A stretch of 64,000 nucleotides of DNA from Turnera subulata (Eukaryota; Streptophyta; Magnoliopsida; Malpighiales; Passifloraceae): assembly GCA_028386065.3 (NCBI GenBank), contig JAKUCV010005612.1, positions 33,885 through 97,884 on the forward strand, in the 5' to 3' direction. Positions within the stretch are counted from its first letter, which is position 1. Each line of letters starts with the position of its first letter. Positions 34,101 to 45,720 of the stretch are shown here, in pieces. The translations under genes were made by a program, and so were the position numbers. A model generated the notes under the pieces. It was not told the DNA's origin, did not search any database, and was given only the letters and a program-made list of their open reading frames with translations.

Positions 34101-36168
34101 AATAAAAATTCACAATTATTCTCATACTATACAATCTTGCTGCTAAAATAGACATTCTGGAGATATGACTTAATATTACTCTTCATAATCATTCGTATAA
34201 ACATAAAGCTTAGCATGTTCATCTTTCCCTTACTTTGTGGAAAGTTTTTTTTTTAATGCTTTCGTTAGTACTGCTTTAATCAATAAGAGCAGTGGGCTTA
34301 CCGATTAAAGGTAATAAGTTTAGATTCCAAGAACTTAAATGAAGCTAGACTTGTCTCATAAATCATCAAGTCCGTATAACTTAATAAAAATTTAAGCTTG
34401 CGAATGAAGAGTAACTTAATATCGTAAATCTCACATAGATAGACAATCCATTATTTCAATCTACATACATTATGTATATATTGATATTTTCCTTTGGGAA
34501 ATATACCAATACAAAAACCATAATTGATGCTTGAGTAGATTTAAAAGAATTGGTAAACTAATATATTTAATTAGACATGTATGTTATCTTTGGATATACA
34601 AAACATGACGAATAAATAAATTAATCGACCACCTTTTATGTTTATAGTCATAAAAAGATTAATCAACTTTTGGGTTGATCCTTAAATATTTTATGAAAAT
34701 AAACTTGATTTTCTCATTATAAAATAAATTATCACCATCATGCCATCACATTAATTGCATCACATGCTCATGAGTAAATCAATATTTTTCTTAAATTTGA
34801 TATCAAAAAAGCATTCCAATTCGGCAACTTTGGTGACTAACAAATTGTACATAAATAGATATCAAATAGTTACTTAAGTGTCTTTTTTCTTAATATTGAT
34901 ATCTTTAAAACATTCTAATTTGGCCACTTTGGTGACTAACAAATTATACATAAATAGATATCAACCATCTATAAAGATGTTCATTAAAAGAAACTGGTAA
35001 CAAGTCCAACATAAACAAAGCATTATCGAACTCACATGCATAAGAAACAAACAATAAGGATTAAACTGTAATCTCTTTATGGGGCTTGAACGACAAAGAT
35101 TATAATATCTGGACTGAAGTGGAATTTTGTGTAAACATAAAGCCAATTTCACATAAAGCAAGAAATCCACAACCACACCTCATAGTCGTCACGGAAACCA
35201 AAGAAACCCACAATTACAGTAAACAAAATAATCCTTCCCTGCACATGCCCCATCAATCATCATGGCTATATATCAATTGTAATTTTTTTTTTTTCAAATC
35301 AACAAGTATGACTCACGCAACTACTTCCAATCGTGCGTGAATCTCCACCATGGCTTGGTAATTTGCAGAAAATTGTATAACATGTAATATATATCATAGC
35401 ATTATCGATTATTTCTTTTCTTTTATTTATCGATACGAACGAATAGCACAAACAGACTATAATTTCATCCTTTTGCCGACTTATATGATATAAGTCGATT
35501 AGAAATCAGCATAGATATTTAGATCAGGCGAAACATAATGCCCAAACCAACCAAACAACTTTAATCGATTGTACACATACATAAAGGGGAGATAATTGTT
35601 CTTAAACCATGCTCTGCTACCACATGTTAGATATTTAACATGAACAATCATAATAATCAGGAATCAAGAGATGATAATTTAATTCCCAATTGAATCAATA
35701 ACATAATATCCCCATTAGATCTTAGAACTAATTATCTCCCACTAATAATATAAGGTTGAAGACATACCTGGTAAATCAATCATGTTGTCTTCTAAATTCT
35801 CTTAATCTCCTCTTGATTTGTCTTGATGCCTTCATGAGGAATAGATTTCTCTCTCTTGCCTTTGTCTTTCTTTCTAACATTTGTCAGATGGTATAACAGA
35901 ACGTTAAGCGATTGGGGAGAGAGGACCTATTCCATAATATTATATTTATACACCCCATCAAGTGTCTATTAGAAAATCCTAATAGTTGACCAATAGAATT
36001 TTGCCACGTTATTAAATAAAACACAATATTATATGGGCCACATAAAAGGAAATATTTTACATCACTTACATCCATCATTTTCTTATTGATACCATCTAAA
36101 AAGTATATGATGGAGAAAAATGGTTGAAAGACCAATTCTAAAATGTATTACATACTAATACCCACAAG
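31102..36168 (-). mobile_element. Highly decayed Ty1/copia element
   Basis: Terminal 107-bp direct repeats (31102-31208 and 36062-36168) mark the shared LTR start. The 5' LTR (35625-36168) is followed on the minus strand by a primer site TGGTAGCAGAGCATGG (35605-35622). The left LTR keeps only its first ~107 bp. Internal sequence is riddled with stops, but a RT segment is recognisable near 31860-32000 (RIIIAIVAHYDVGSNQINVK, matching the usual ...HYDLELHQMDVKTAF...). The very high AT content and decay suggest it is the oldest LTR element here. It is inserted beside an F-box fragment. Confidence 0.7.
34798..34966. repeat. ~101-bp tandem duplication within the decayed copia
   Basis: Two diverged copies beginning GATATC and ending ACATAAATAGATATCAA (34798-34867 and 34899-34966). 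Confidence 0.7.
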
Positions 36169-36640
36169 TCTTTCCTTGTGGTTGCAATGTTGATGAATTT
36201 CAATACTTTGAAAACCTTCCCTTTAGAATCAGACACAAGAATAACACTACGTGGAGGATGATCAACATACACTCACAAGAGTAAGGAAGAGTCATTACCT
36301 CGTGAGTGTGGAGATTGCAGATTGAGACATGATCAAATCCAACAAGACATGTAAATCCCCCGACAATATTCGTGGCGTACAAGTGATCATTAGGCATGGA
36401 GATTATGCAATTTTGTCCTGGGATGAGAAGGAAGTGATAGTTTAGGATGAGATTGTGCTTTCTTGTGGACACAATGGCCTTTTATGGATTTTGGAACAAT
36501 TGGACTATAAGTTGTGTAGGGTGTCGTCCGAAGACAACTTCATAATGGAGCGTCAAATTGGCCCAATATCAAGATATATCCAGTGTGTCCACCACATCAA
36601 AGCATACAAAGAATCAACTCAACTCCGTCCATCATGAATA
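36169..36640 (-). pseudogene. F-box interaction-domain gene fragment
   Basis: The frame 36472-36200 contains NIVGGFTCLVGFDHVSICNL and THEVMTLP, the pattern ('...NSCNGLLCL...VCNPSTRE...LP') of FBA-type F-box proteins different from those at 9013 and 58102. No F-box segment or complete end is present. The decayed copia abuts it at 36168. Confidence 0.5.
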
Positions 36641-38154
36641 TGAAACTAATGTATACCCCCAACAAAGTGTCAAATGAGATATATCATGGGTGAAGATGCT
36701 GAAAAACATAAGAGCCAAGGCCACAGTACTTTGCAATTTCGGCCAAGTAATAAAAAGTAATATGATGTCAGGGATAAAATCAAGATAATATAATTTTAGA
36801 TTATTAATGTTCGGTATAATCAAGACAATAACAAAATTTGATGCCCAAATAAAAGTATATTTTACCGTCTAATAAAATCATTTATACTATAGTAGAATTT
36901 ACCTCCAGTAAAACAGAGAATATTTGGTTCCCTTATAGTCGTTCGTGAGAAATACTAAATTAGTTTAATTTTTTTTATTAGCAATTATATATCTAGATTG
37001 CATAATGCTTTAAAATAAGTAGTGTCTAGATTTTTATATATTTAATAAATGTGCCTCCTTATTTTTGTGCTTGTGGTATACAACAAGGTAGCATTCTATA
37101 AAAATATTGTATCATATTTGCTTAGGAAAATCTCGGCTACAGGTTCATTGAAGATGAGATAATTGTGATAGTTGAAAACCAAAAACTATTTTCTTTAGGA
37201 GGCTTTACAAGCATACACAAATGCGATACATTCTAACAAATGGTTTCCATCCAATTGTTGGATCATATATACTATCAAAAACTGGAGATAGAAAAATCAT
37301 ATATTTTTTTTTCTAACATATCTGTGTTTTATTTCGAGGTAAAGGCTCATCCATTACAAAAATATTAACACACATTTGTTTTGTAAATGATGTATGAGTT
37401 TTGGCTAATTGAAATAAAAATGTAAATATTATTTTTACTTTCCCAATTAAAAAATAGATATAGTTATAATTAATAAGATTTGCACTGAATGTTACAGTAC
37501 AATATGAAGGTGTAAACTAGATTGATGAAATTTGGTATTTAATCCAAAAATAATACTGCAGTTTGTATAAAAAAATAATACCAAGTTTTCTGACTTCAAC
37601 ACTCTAAAATTAACAAATAAATGTGGTAGGAGCATGAAGTAGTGATTATTATTCTCCTTTTCTTTGCTACAACACTGAAATGTAAAGATATCATCGAAAC
37701 AGTCAAACAAGGGGCTCCATCCTCTAAATTTTACACCTATAAAAATTATGGGTGAGTTGATCAGGACCTCGAAATCATAGCTAGGAACGGGACTGAGGAA
37801 CGCTCGCTCTTCCGGGCTTAGTGTAGCTAGCTAGCAGAGTGAAAGGGAAATGCAACATAGCGAGGAGAAGTGTAGCGACCCAGTGGTGGACCGGAGAGGG
37901 GCGAAACGGGAAGGTTAACAAGGGAAACGCTATTGTGTGAAAAGTAACTAACCTGGAAGCCAGCTGGTTATGTCGAGGTTGGGCTTTGAAATAATTTGGT
38001 TGGAACATAAAAAAGAAAAATTTTTGGGCTTGGCCTGTGGTACGAGGGAAATAAAAGACCGGAGTTACTTACTAATAGAAATCTTTCCTAGAATGTGCAC
38101 ATGACGTCCTGATCAATCTTTTATAAAAACTTCTTTAATAATTCTTCTCGTTAC
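36641..38154. other. Intergenic AT-rich DNA
   Basis: No gene recognised. A GC-richer block at 37760-38000 contains AACCTGG-like splice or promoter-type sequence similar in style to F-box 5' flanks, but nothing codes downstream of it. Confidence 0.5.
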
Positions 38155-38620
38155 ACACCAACCCTACACGGGCGTCTCCCTCCCTAGTGGGTTGCATATA
38201 TAGTATACTCTTTGCTCCATATCCTCTAGTAGGGTTGAGTGACATAAAAACATGCCATTACATGAAGCTGCGATGCGAACATGGGCGCGTCTTCCTCGTT
38301 CGTTCCTTCCACGCCTTAAAAAAGGCAGAAACCCCACGTTGAATCTTTTGGATTGGAATAGATGATGCTTAGAAACTACATTGTCTACGATATAATGGTC
38401 TCTTCCACTTCGAATCTTCTTAAGGTTGGAGCTGAGAGTGAAAGGCAGTGGTTGATGGTCTGGATAATGGACCTTATGGAATTCCTTTCAACTCTTGACA
38501 AAGAAGGGGCTAGAGATCAAAAATTGCCAATGCTTAGACACCAATTTACATTGGAAGGCATCTTGAGAGGTGAGAATTCCCCGAACAAGGATAATAGTTA
38601 GTTTACTATGTCAAATCTTG
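38155..38620 (-). pseudogene. F-box gene fragment (N-terminal half)
   Basis: Colinear with residues ~25-185 of the intact gene at 58102-59451 (YYICNPLT region back to the F-box). It has an internal deletion near 38190, frameshifts around 38330 and 38450, and a stop at the F-box edge. It lacks the start codon and the whole C-terminal half. Confidence 0.75.
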
Positions 38621-39984
38621 GATGCATCCCATGTTTTCAATATTCATCCAGTGGGTTTCACCTTTGTAAAATGTTACAATATCTCCTGTGTACTTCATTT
38701 CTTGAGTTGTAGGGTTTGACTGAACGGTATAACTGAATCCCTCGTTATAGGAATCATCTCTAAATTTTCTGTAGCAATATCCCTACACGAATTGCATCAA
38801 ATGCGTCTTCTCATAGCAGTCGAAGTAATTACAAAAGCAGAAGTGCAAAGTTTGGAAAAAAATTGTTGTATTAAATTGTTTTTTTTCCTTGCCTTTGATT
38901 CCTTACTTAATGTTGTAAAAAGTTATTGCAAATAATATATATCATACTTATTCTTCATATCATTCTTGCCATTGTCAATGAATTGTTTTTCCTTTAATTT
39001 TAGATAATAAACAATTAAAAAGTTGATATTATCACCTAAATTTTATAGTATACCATAGTATATACTACATATCTACGTATATGGACTTTATAGTGTTGTA
39101 CAATTCTTCTTCAAATATAACGTCAGTAGAATTTTTTTTCATTTTGACCAATTCATAAAAAAAAAATCATCTTTGGGCCGATTATACTTCAATGAATTCA
39201 ACCGATTTTTTAATTTTTTTCTTTGTATCTTTGGTGTTGAAGGCCCTCAAGAGGCTTTCTTAATTCTTTTAAGTAGAGTGTGTTGAAATTATTATGAACA
39301 ATTTGATTTTCTACACTGTTAAAATTCTTAAGATATTTTATTTGGTAATTTCATTAGTACAAAGTTTTAATGCCTACTTGGTTGATATATAATAATAAAA
39401 AAGGACAAAGTTTTAAATCCATTTATCAAAGTTTTATAAATGAGGCAAAAGTTTTAAATACATATATCAATTGCAATTAAGTAATGTAAGGTGGATGCAT
39501 ATCATATGCAATTAGTTTAATATAAGTAAAGCATATGCAATTAGTGAATAAGAAGAACTAGTAAGAAAAAAAAAATTGATAAGAAGATTGACAGATTACC
39601 CAAAAAAAATAAGGATACTGATACATGAACATCTTGTCTCCATAAAGTAATAGGAAGCAAAAATTATCTTGAAATAAATGAGCTTTCTGTAATATATGTA
39701 TTTGTTCTATGGAGTGGCGGATTTGGGATGGGGTTGACCATGGCGCCCTTTGGTGTTTATTCATTTGGCCATGATAAACATAAAATGATGACTAGTGCAT
39801 TGGTTTTTTCGGATTTTTCAGTTTATTAAAATAAAATAAAACTAGCGAGCAAGTTTACTCTTCAACCAAAGATGATACAAAAAAATATACTTCCATATTG
39901 TGCATATGCAGAATGTACTGTATCAAACACAAATTTAGGGTGTAATTTGCAAATAAAAATCAACCAAAAATTAAATAAAAAAAG
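38621..39984. other. Intergenic AT-rich DNA
   Basis: No coding signal. The last ~100 bp resemble the 3' flank of the F-box gene at 9013 (CCATGTGCTCAAATTA is shared). Confidence 0.5.
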
Positions 39985-40131
39985 TATCCATGTGCTCAAA
40001 TTAGCATGGTATGAGCCCTGCAACTGCAATGCAATTCACCATAGGATGGGCATTTAATGGATGAAGAGGACGTGGTGTAGGCGACTTTGATACCACAAAA
40101 TGAAAGACATTATCCGATGCTGAATCATATC

Positions 40132-40351
40132 TATAGAAACTCACAAAGTGTTGTAAAGCTCGGATACTTTCATGAGCTCTGTACGTATATATTAATAGAA
40201 CTTTACGTTACAAGGTATGAACACCAAGTGATATACATTACAGAAGTGCTTACCATCGTAAACCTTATCAGTACAAGGTAAGTGTTATCATTTTCCTACT
40301 AACTCTGTGTTACTAGTTTCCTAAGACTCTAATACCTGATACTTATCAACA
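40132..40351 (-). repeat. 3' LTR of the copia at 40132-55299
   Basis: 220 bp. On the plus strand it begins TATAGAAACTCAC and ends ACTTATCAACA, so the minus strand runs TGTTGATAAG to TTTCTATA. It ends TA where CA is usual, and the partner LTR ends the same way. Confidence 0.9.
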
Positions 40352-40429
40352 TCCCCCCTCAAACTAAGCGTGGTGCCAAAGCGAGCTTGAGTTTGTTGTG
40401 GAGTGCTTGGAAACAAGCGGTAGACAGTG

Positions 40430-41671
40430 GCTTAGTTAGGATATCAGCCAAATCGGCATCCGTATACACTTGCAGGTCAAGATGACATGACTGGGTAGTA
40501 AGCAACCCTAACTGCCTGGTAGCTTGCAGATACCGAAGGAAATGAAGTGCTCATTCGTTGGTGTATGAAGAAACTGACTGACCTTGCCCACGGCCAAGCC
40601 AATATCGGGACAAGTGAGAGACAAGTAATGCAATGATCCTACCAGCTGCCGGTAGAGGGAAGGATCAGACAATAAGTCACTGGAATTTGTGTGTAATGCA
40701 ACCGAGGTAGCTGCAGGGGTCTGAATCGGTTTGCATGTGTCCATCCCTGCTTTCTTGAGCAACTAATCAATGTACTTCCTCTGTGTAAGAAGAAGGCCTG
40801 TGGGCAGAGTGGTGACCTCCATGCCCAGGAAGTATTTAGGCGTCCCGAGATCATGAAGAGCAAAGACCCGACTTAGAGTGGATAAGAGACTCGTCAAAAA
40901 CGGTGGCTTGTTGCTTGTTAAAATGATATCATCAACGTAAACCAATAGATAGGTAGTGACACCATGATGATTGTAAATAAATAATGAAGGTTCAGACCAG
41001 GAAGTGACGAAGCCATTGGTGACAAGGTATGAGCTTAAACGAGAGTACCATGCCCGAGGGGCCTGCTTCAAGCCATACAGTGACTTGCGAAGATGGCACA
41101 CATAAACAGGTTTAGCAGAATCAATGAACCCCTGGGGTTGAGCCATGTACACCTCCTCCTCAAGTTTTCCATTGAAGAAGGCATTGCGAACATCAAGTTG
41201 TTTCAAAGGCCACCCTCAAGTAGTAGCAAGAGATAAAATCAAGCAAACTATTGTAGGCTTGAACACCGAGCTGAATGTCTCGTCATAATCGATGCCTTCG
41301 CGCTGACTATAGCCCTTGGCCATAAGACGAGGCTTGCAGCGCTCAATAGACCCATCGGAGTTTCGTTTGATGCGAAACACCCATTTACTGCCAACAATAT
41401 TCATTCGAGGAGAACGAGGCACCAGACACCAAGTCTGATTCTGAGCCAAAGCATTCATTTCATCAATCATGGCTAATCTCCAAGCTTTGTGCTTTTTGGC
41501 TTCCGTATAGCAAGAGGGTTCTATGGTCGGGTCAGAAGCAGTGGACAAAGACTTGGGTTCAATGACATGAGCAGAAGGAGAATACTTGGTTGTAGGTTTC
41601 GGATTAGACCGGAGGGTCATCCGATGGTGGCGAGTAGGTTGTACGATTGGCGGAGAAGGAGTGGCATCCAT
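40430..41671 (-). pseudogene. Copia reverse transcriptase with truncated RNase H
   Basis: RT motifs are clear: [67 protein letters not shown] and the catalytic YVDDI, which is intact. In-frame stops occur at ~41213 and ~40762. RNase H is almost entirely deleted: LQVYTDAD passes straight into LADILTKPLS (40435-40480), removing the bulk of the domain but keeping its two ends in frame. The element therefore could not copy itself even with an intact YVDD. Confidence 0.9.
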
Positions 41672-42059
41672 GGAGGGAGTTCATGCCGAGGGTGCCGGAG
41701 AGGGAGGAGCTGTACCTGCAGTAGATTCTGAAGAGGAGTTATCAGAGGAGGGAAGCGAGGATGTCGAAGACACACCGACTGGAGGAGGTGAAGATATACT
41801 GTGGCAAAAGATTGGTAGGTTGGAGGCAGACGAATTGGTAGGAAGACTAGGGAAAAACACTTGAAGAGGAAAAGTGACCTAAGAGTCCCCAGTTGGAGAT
41901 TGTACGGCAGAAGGGGAAGGACCTAAGAGACCAGCTTGTTTAGGGAAAATGGTTTCAAAGAATTGCACATGGCGTGCAATATAAACTCTATTAGTGGCTA
42001 AGGATAAGCAGCGATAACCATGATGGGAAGGGCTGTAACCTAAGAAAAGACATGGTTGA

Positions 42060-43870
42060 GAATGTCAATCTAACTTGTGTCGATTATAGGGTCACAACAA
42101 GGGAAAACAAAGGCACCCAAAAACCATAAGGAAACTGTATTTTGGTGCTGTGTGAAATAAGGTCTCATAAGGAGACTTGTCGTTCAATATTTTCGTTGGC
42201 ATGCGATTAATTAAGTAAATAGCAGTGTCAAACGCAAATTGCCAATATTGACGAGGAAGGTCAGCAGTCGCCATAAGAGTTAACCTGGTTTCTACTATAA
42301 GTAACCGGGCATGCAAATATAGGAAACAAATATGCGCAGTGGAAAACCCGAAACTAATGGAGGATCCATGTGAAACAGGGTAAACCGAATAACAAGATTT
42401 TCGTACCTGGTTTGGTTGAGATCTTTCACTCAACTGATGATCCGAATCAGCAAGAACCGGACAGAAATCCGACTTCTCTACGGTATCCACACGAACCGTT
42501 GATGACTGCTAGCAACCGTCTCACGATCACTAACCCGAGCACTCCCCGAACCGCAATGCTAGTTGCAAAATTCTGAGAGCAAGAAAGTCTAGTGTCTGAT
42601 GTGTTTCTTTCTCAAGAATGTAGTGTGTGTTTTTCTTACCATTCTTAAAAATCTGCTTACACTACTCGTATACATCTAATGCATAGGCTAATAAGATAAT
42701 GGCCTACATCATCATTCGTAATGATAGTGCCTTATCTTTAATCGTGTATCACAAACATCATTATGTTTCCACTTTGCATTAAACATATATATCATTACAC
42801 ATCCACTTTGGGCACTAATTCTGGTCCAATAAATCTGGTAGTTAGTGAACCAAACCAACCCAAACGACCCAATTGAACCATGGTCCAATTCTCAACGTAC
42901 GCTAGTCTTAATTTATTATTACAACCCATCCATAATAATAATCGACTAGGGACAATTCAAGAATATAGAATATATTCTTAGGTTATAAATATGTGCAAGC
43001 ATTTATCATTGATAAATATATTTATTGGAATAAAACCTTAATAAATATACATAACTATATAATCATCCAATGATTGGCTTTTGGGCATTACACTAACATC
43101 TACGACATGGCGATGCCGCCGTTCAATCGCCCCATTTTTTTCATGCATATATGGACACATGAGACAATGTTGAATGCCAACTTTGTTAAAGAAAGCGGAA
43201 AGGGTCTGGAATTCATCTCCCCAATCTGTGTGAACCTGTTTAATTTTTCTTTCAAATTTTTTTTCAACTAGGACCTGAAAATTAGTAAAAGCTTTGAACA
43301 CATCGGATTTAAAGGCTATAGGATAGTACCAAATAAATTTGCTATAGTCATCCATGAAAATAACATAATACTTATGATTCTCAGAACTTAGAGTTGGGAC
43401 AGGACCCTATACATCACTGTGAATGAGATCAAGAGGGTGTTTACTACGACTCAAAGTAGGAGGAAGAGACTCTAGGCATAACTTGCCTAAACGACAATGA
43501 AGACATGGGCTTTTATTGGAAAGGGAAAGCACGGGAAGCTGATGCTTGCCGAATATTATTTGCTGGACTCGATAATGAGGATGACCAAGGCGTTGATGCC
43601 ATGCGGAAGACGAAACTCGAACTGCAGAAAAAATTTGAGGAGAAAAGGAAGAGGACAGCCGGTACAGCCCTCCATCACTCGGCCCGCGAAGAAGAACCCT
43701 TCTGGTTGCCTACTTCTTAATACAAAAATAATTGGGATGAAACTCATAAAACACATTATTGTCCTTTGTAAATTGTTGAACAGAAAGTAAAGACTTTGTG
43801 ACTTAGGGTACATGAAGAACGTTAAATAATCGAAAAGATTTAGAAGGTGTTGGAAGGGAGGTTTGACCAA
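42060..43870 (-). pseudogene. Copia protease-end and integrase, split by a solo LTR
   Basis: From 43870 downward: LLSVQQFT (end of the protease region), WHQRLGHPH (integrase zinc finger) and FMDDYSKFIWYYP, with a stop before GPVPTLSS. The core has VHTDWGDEF and HEKNGAIERRHRHVVD. Integrase is cut at HVVD by the insertion 42296-43098 and continues VETRLTLMATADLPRQYW, LINRMPTKIL and VFGCLCFPLL. Confidence 0.85.
42296..43098 (-). mobile_element. Solo LTR inserted in the copia integrase
   Basis: 803 bp. TSD TCTAC at 42291-42295 and 43099-43103. The minus strand runs TGTTAGTGTAATGCCC to GGTTACTTATA. Removing it plus one TSD restores the integrase reading HVV-ETRLTLMA exactly as in the relative at 23240-23280. 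No internal element sequence is present, so it is a recombination-derived solo LTR. It belongs to a family not otherwise seen in the window. Confidence 0.85.
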
Positions 43871-44174
43871 TACCTACTATGTGAAGATTGGCACAACCGC
43901 CAACATGCAAAGCATCAGAGCCCGGATACTTCGCATATTGAGAAAGAGCACTATGGTTCGGAGTGACATGGTGTGTTGCGCCTGTGTCTGGGAACCAGGG
44001 TTCGGAATAGGCAGAGAAGGAGGAAGTATTTGCAACAGGGCAAGAGGCGGTGTCATGCCGTTGATAACAGTCAGGGGCTGTGTGCCCGCGCCATCCACAG
44101 ATCTGACACCGGTCGGTTGTCAGTGGAGGGCCAGTTGGGTCGAGGCTGAGAGTTGTACGGAGAGGAACCCCTAC

Positions 44175-45432
44175 TATTAGAATAGGTGCCCTACACTAAA
44201 GGGGGGGTGAATAGCGTTTTATGGACAAAATCAAAAACTTGCAGGAAATAATTGCGGAATTGAAAGAATGAAGGATACACCAAATTTTATACTGGTTCAC
44301 ACACACAACTTGTGTGGCTAATCCAGTCCTCCGAGAGACTCTCTCGGAGATTTAACTATCTAAGTTAAGCTTCCGGGTGCTTAACAAACCGTTTACAGAC
44401 CTAGAGCTCGAGTCACACGAAACTCTCCTTACTTGCTTGAAGGTACCTCACTTCAAGACTATCCTCACAGAAAGAAAGAACCTCTCCCTATGAATTACAA
44501 CACGAGAACTAACCTCCCAAATAATGTATGGCAACAGAATATAACACTCAAAACAGAAACTCTCTCAAGAGTGGTTATTGAGCAACAATGTAAGCACTAT
44601 AAGGCAACTCTTAATTTTCAAAGGTATTAGCTCATAAAAAAAAGTGTGTGAATGCTTTTCAATGTATGCTTGAATGTATGAAGAGTTGATTTCTTTAAAG
44701 AGAGGTTTAATGCCTCTACTTATAGCTTCAAAAACTTGTATGGCTGTTGGGAACAAGTTCTGAACACCTTTAGACAAGATAACATGAAAGGTGGAAAAGG
44801 ATTTTTGATTCTAACGGCACAACATCGATGTTTGGTATCACAACATCGATGTTTGTCTGTTGGATTTGAATTATTGAAGCCAACGGTCACTAAAACATCG
44901 ATGTTTGCATATCCAACATCGATGTTTTCAGGAACAACATCGATGTTTACAGTGCCAACATCGATGTTTTAGTGCTTCGCAAAAAAATATTGTAATGTTG
45001 ATTTGTAAGAACATCGATGTTTCAACAGATAACATCGATGTTATTTTTCTGAATTGTCATAACATCGATGTTATGGTCACCAACATCGATGTTGTGGCAC
45101 TTTGCTAAATTTTGAAAAAAAATTTTGAAGATTAGAACATCGATGTTGGGGTACAAAACATCGTTGTTTAGTGCTTAAAACTTGTTTTTGTGTTGGATGA
45201 TTGGTGAAGTGATGCATGAGGAAACACCGATTTTGTTTGAGCTAATAACTTGGAAGATTTAAGTGTTAACCTTGTACAAATGAGTTCTAAGTTCTATTTC
45301 AATTCTTGTGCCCTTCTTTACTTCTCATTTTGAGCTTCTTGAGTGATTTCTTTTTGCTTGGATTGTTGTGATTGGTTTGTCAATATCAAAACCTGTGTGA
45401 AGTAAAATAGGCATTAACAACATAGTGTAACA
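44175..45432 (-). repeat. 3' LTR of the Sirevirus-like element
   Basis: 1,258 bp. The outer edge reads TATTAGAATAGG where the partner has TGTTAGAATAGG, a point change at the LTR end. It contains the 12-copy palindrome array (44821-45168) and a TATA-like box on the minus strand near 44718-44724. Confidence 0.9.
44821..45168. repeat. Palindrome array AACATCGATGTT (3' LTR)
   Basis: Eleven exact copies and one variant (AACATCGTTGTT). Starts: 44821, 44842, 44894, 44915, 44936, 44957, 45010, 45031, 45061, 45082, 45136 and 45157. Neighbours within a group are exactly 21 bp apart. Groups are separated by about 52-54 bp, once 30 bp. The array lies in U3, upstream of the TATA-like box on the minus strand. 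Confidence 0.95.
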
Positions 45433-45625
45433 ATTTCCCCCTTTTTGATAATGACAAACAAGAAGAGAAGAAGTATATGTCAAAGGGATTAAAAATGAAT
45501 TAAACTTAAGTCAATTTGATTCCCCCTTAAACTTATTACATTGCATTTCATAATTTGATTCCCCCTTAAACTTAGCACATTGCATTTCATGTCATCTACT
45601 CTTTTATCTTCCCCCTTTTGTCATT
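45433..45625 (-). other. Multiple polypurine tracts upstream of the 3' LTR
   Basis: On the minus strand CAAAAAGGGGGAAAT lies directly at the LTR edge. Related AAGGGGGAAT or AAAGGGGGAAG copies occur at about 45521, 45561 and 45610. Multiple polypurine tracts are a known feature of Sireviruses. Confidence 0.75.
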
Positions 45626-45720
45626 AGCAATAAGAAATAACAATGACATTAGTAAATTAAAGATTAAAGTAATGCAACATAAAACTAAAGCAAAAGAGTT
45701 AGAGTTGAGAAGGAGGTATT

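Noticed and set aside
44736..45108. ORFs reading QHRCLQCQHRCF-type repeats
   Set aside because: They are translations of the AACATCGATGTT palindromes and shift frames with spacing; no coding signal.
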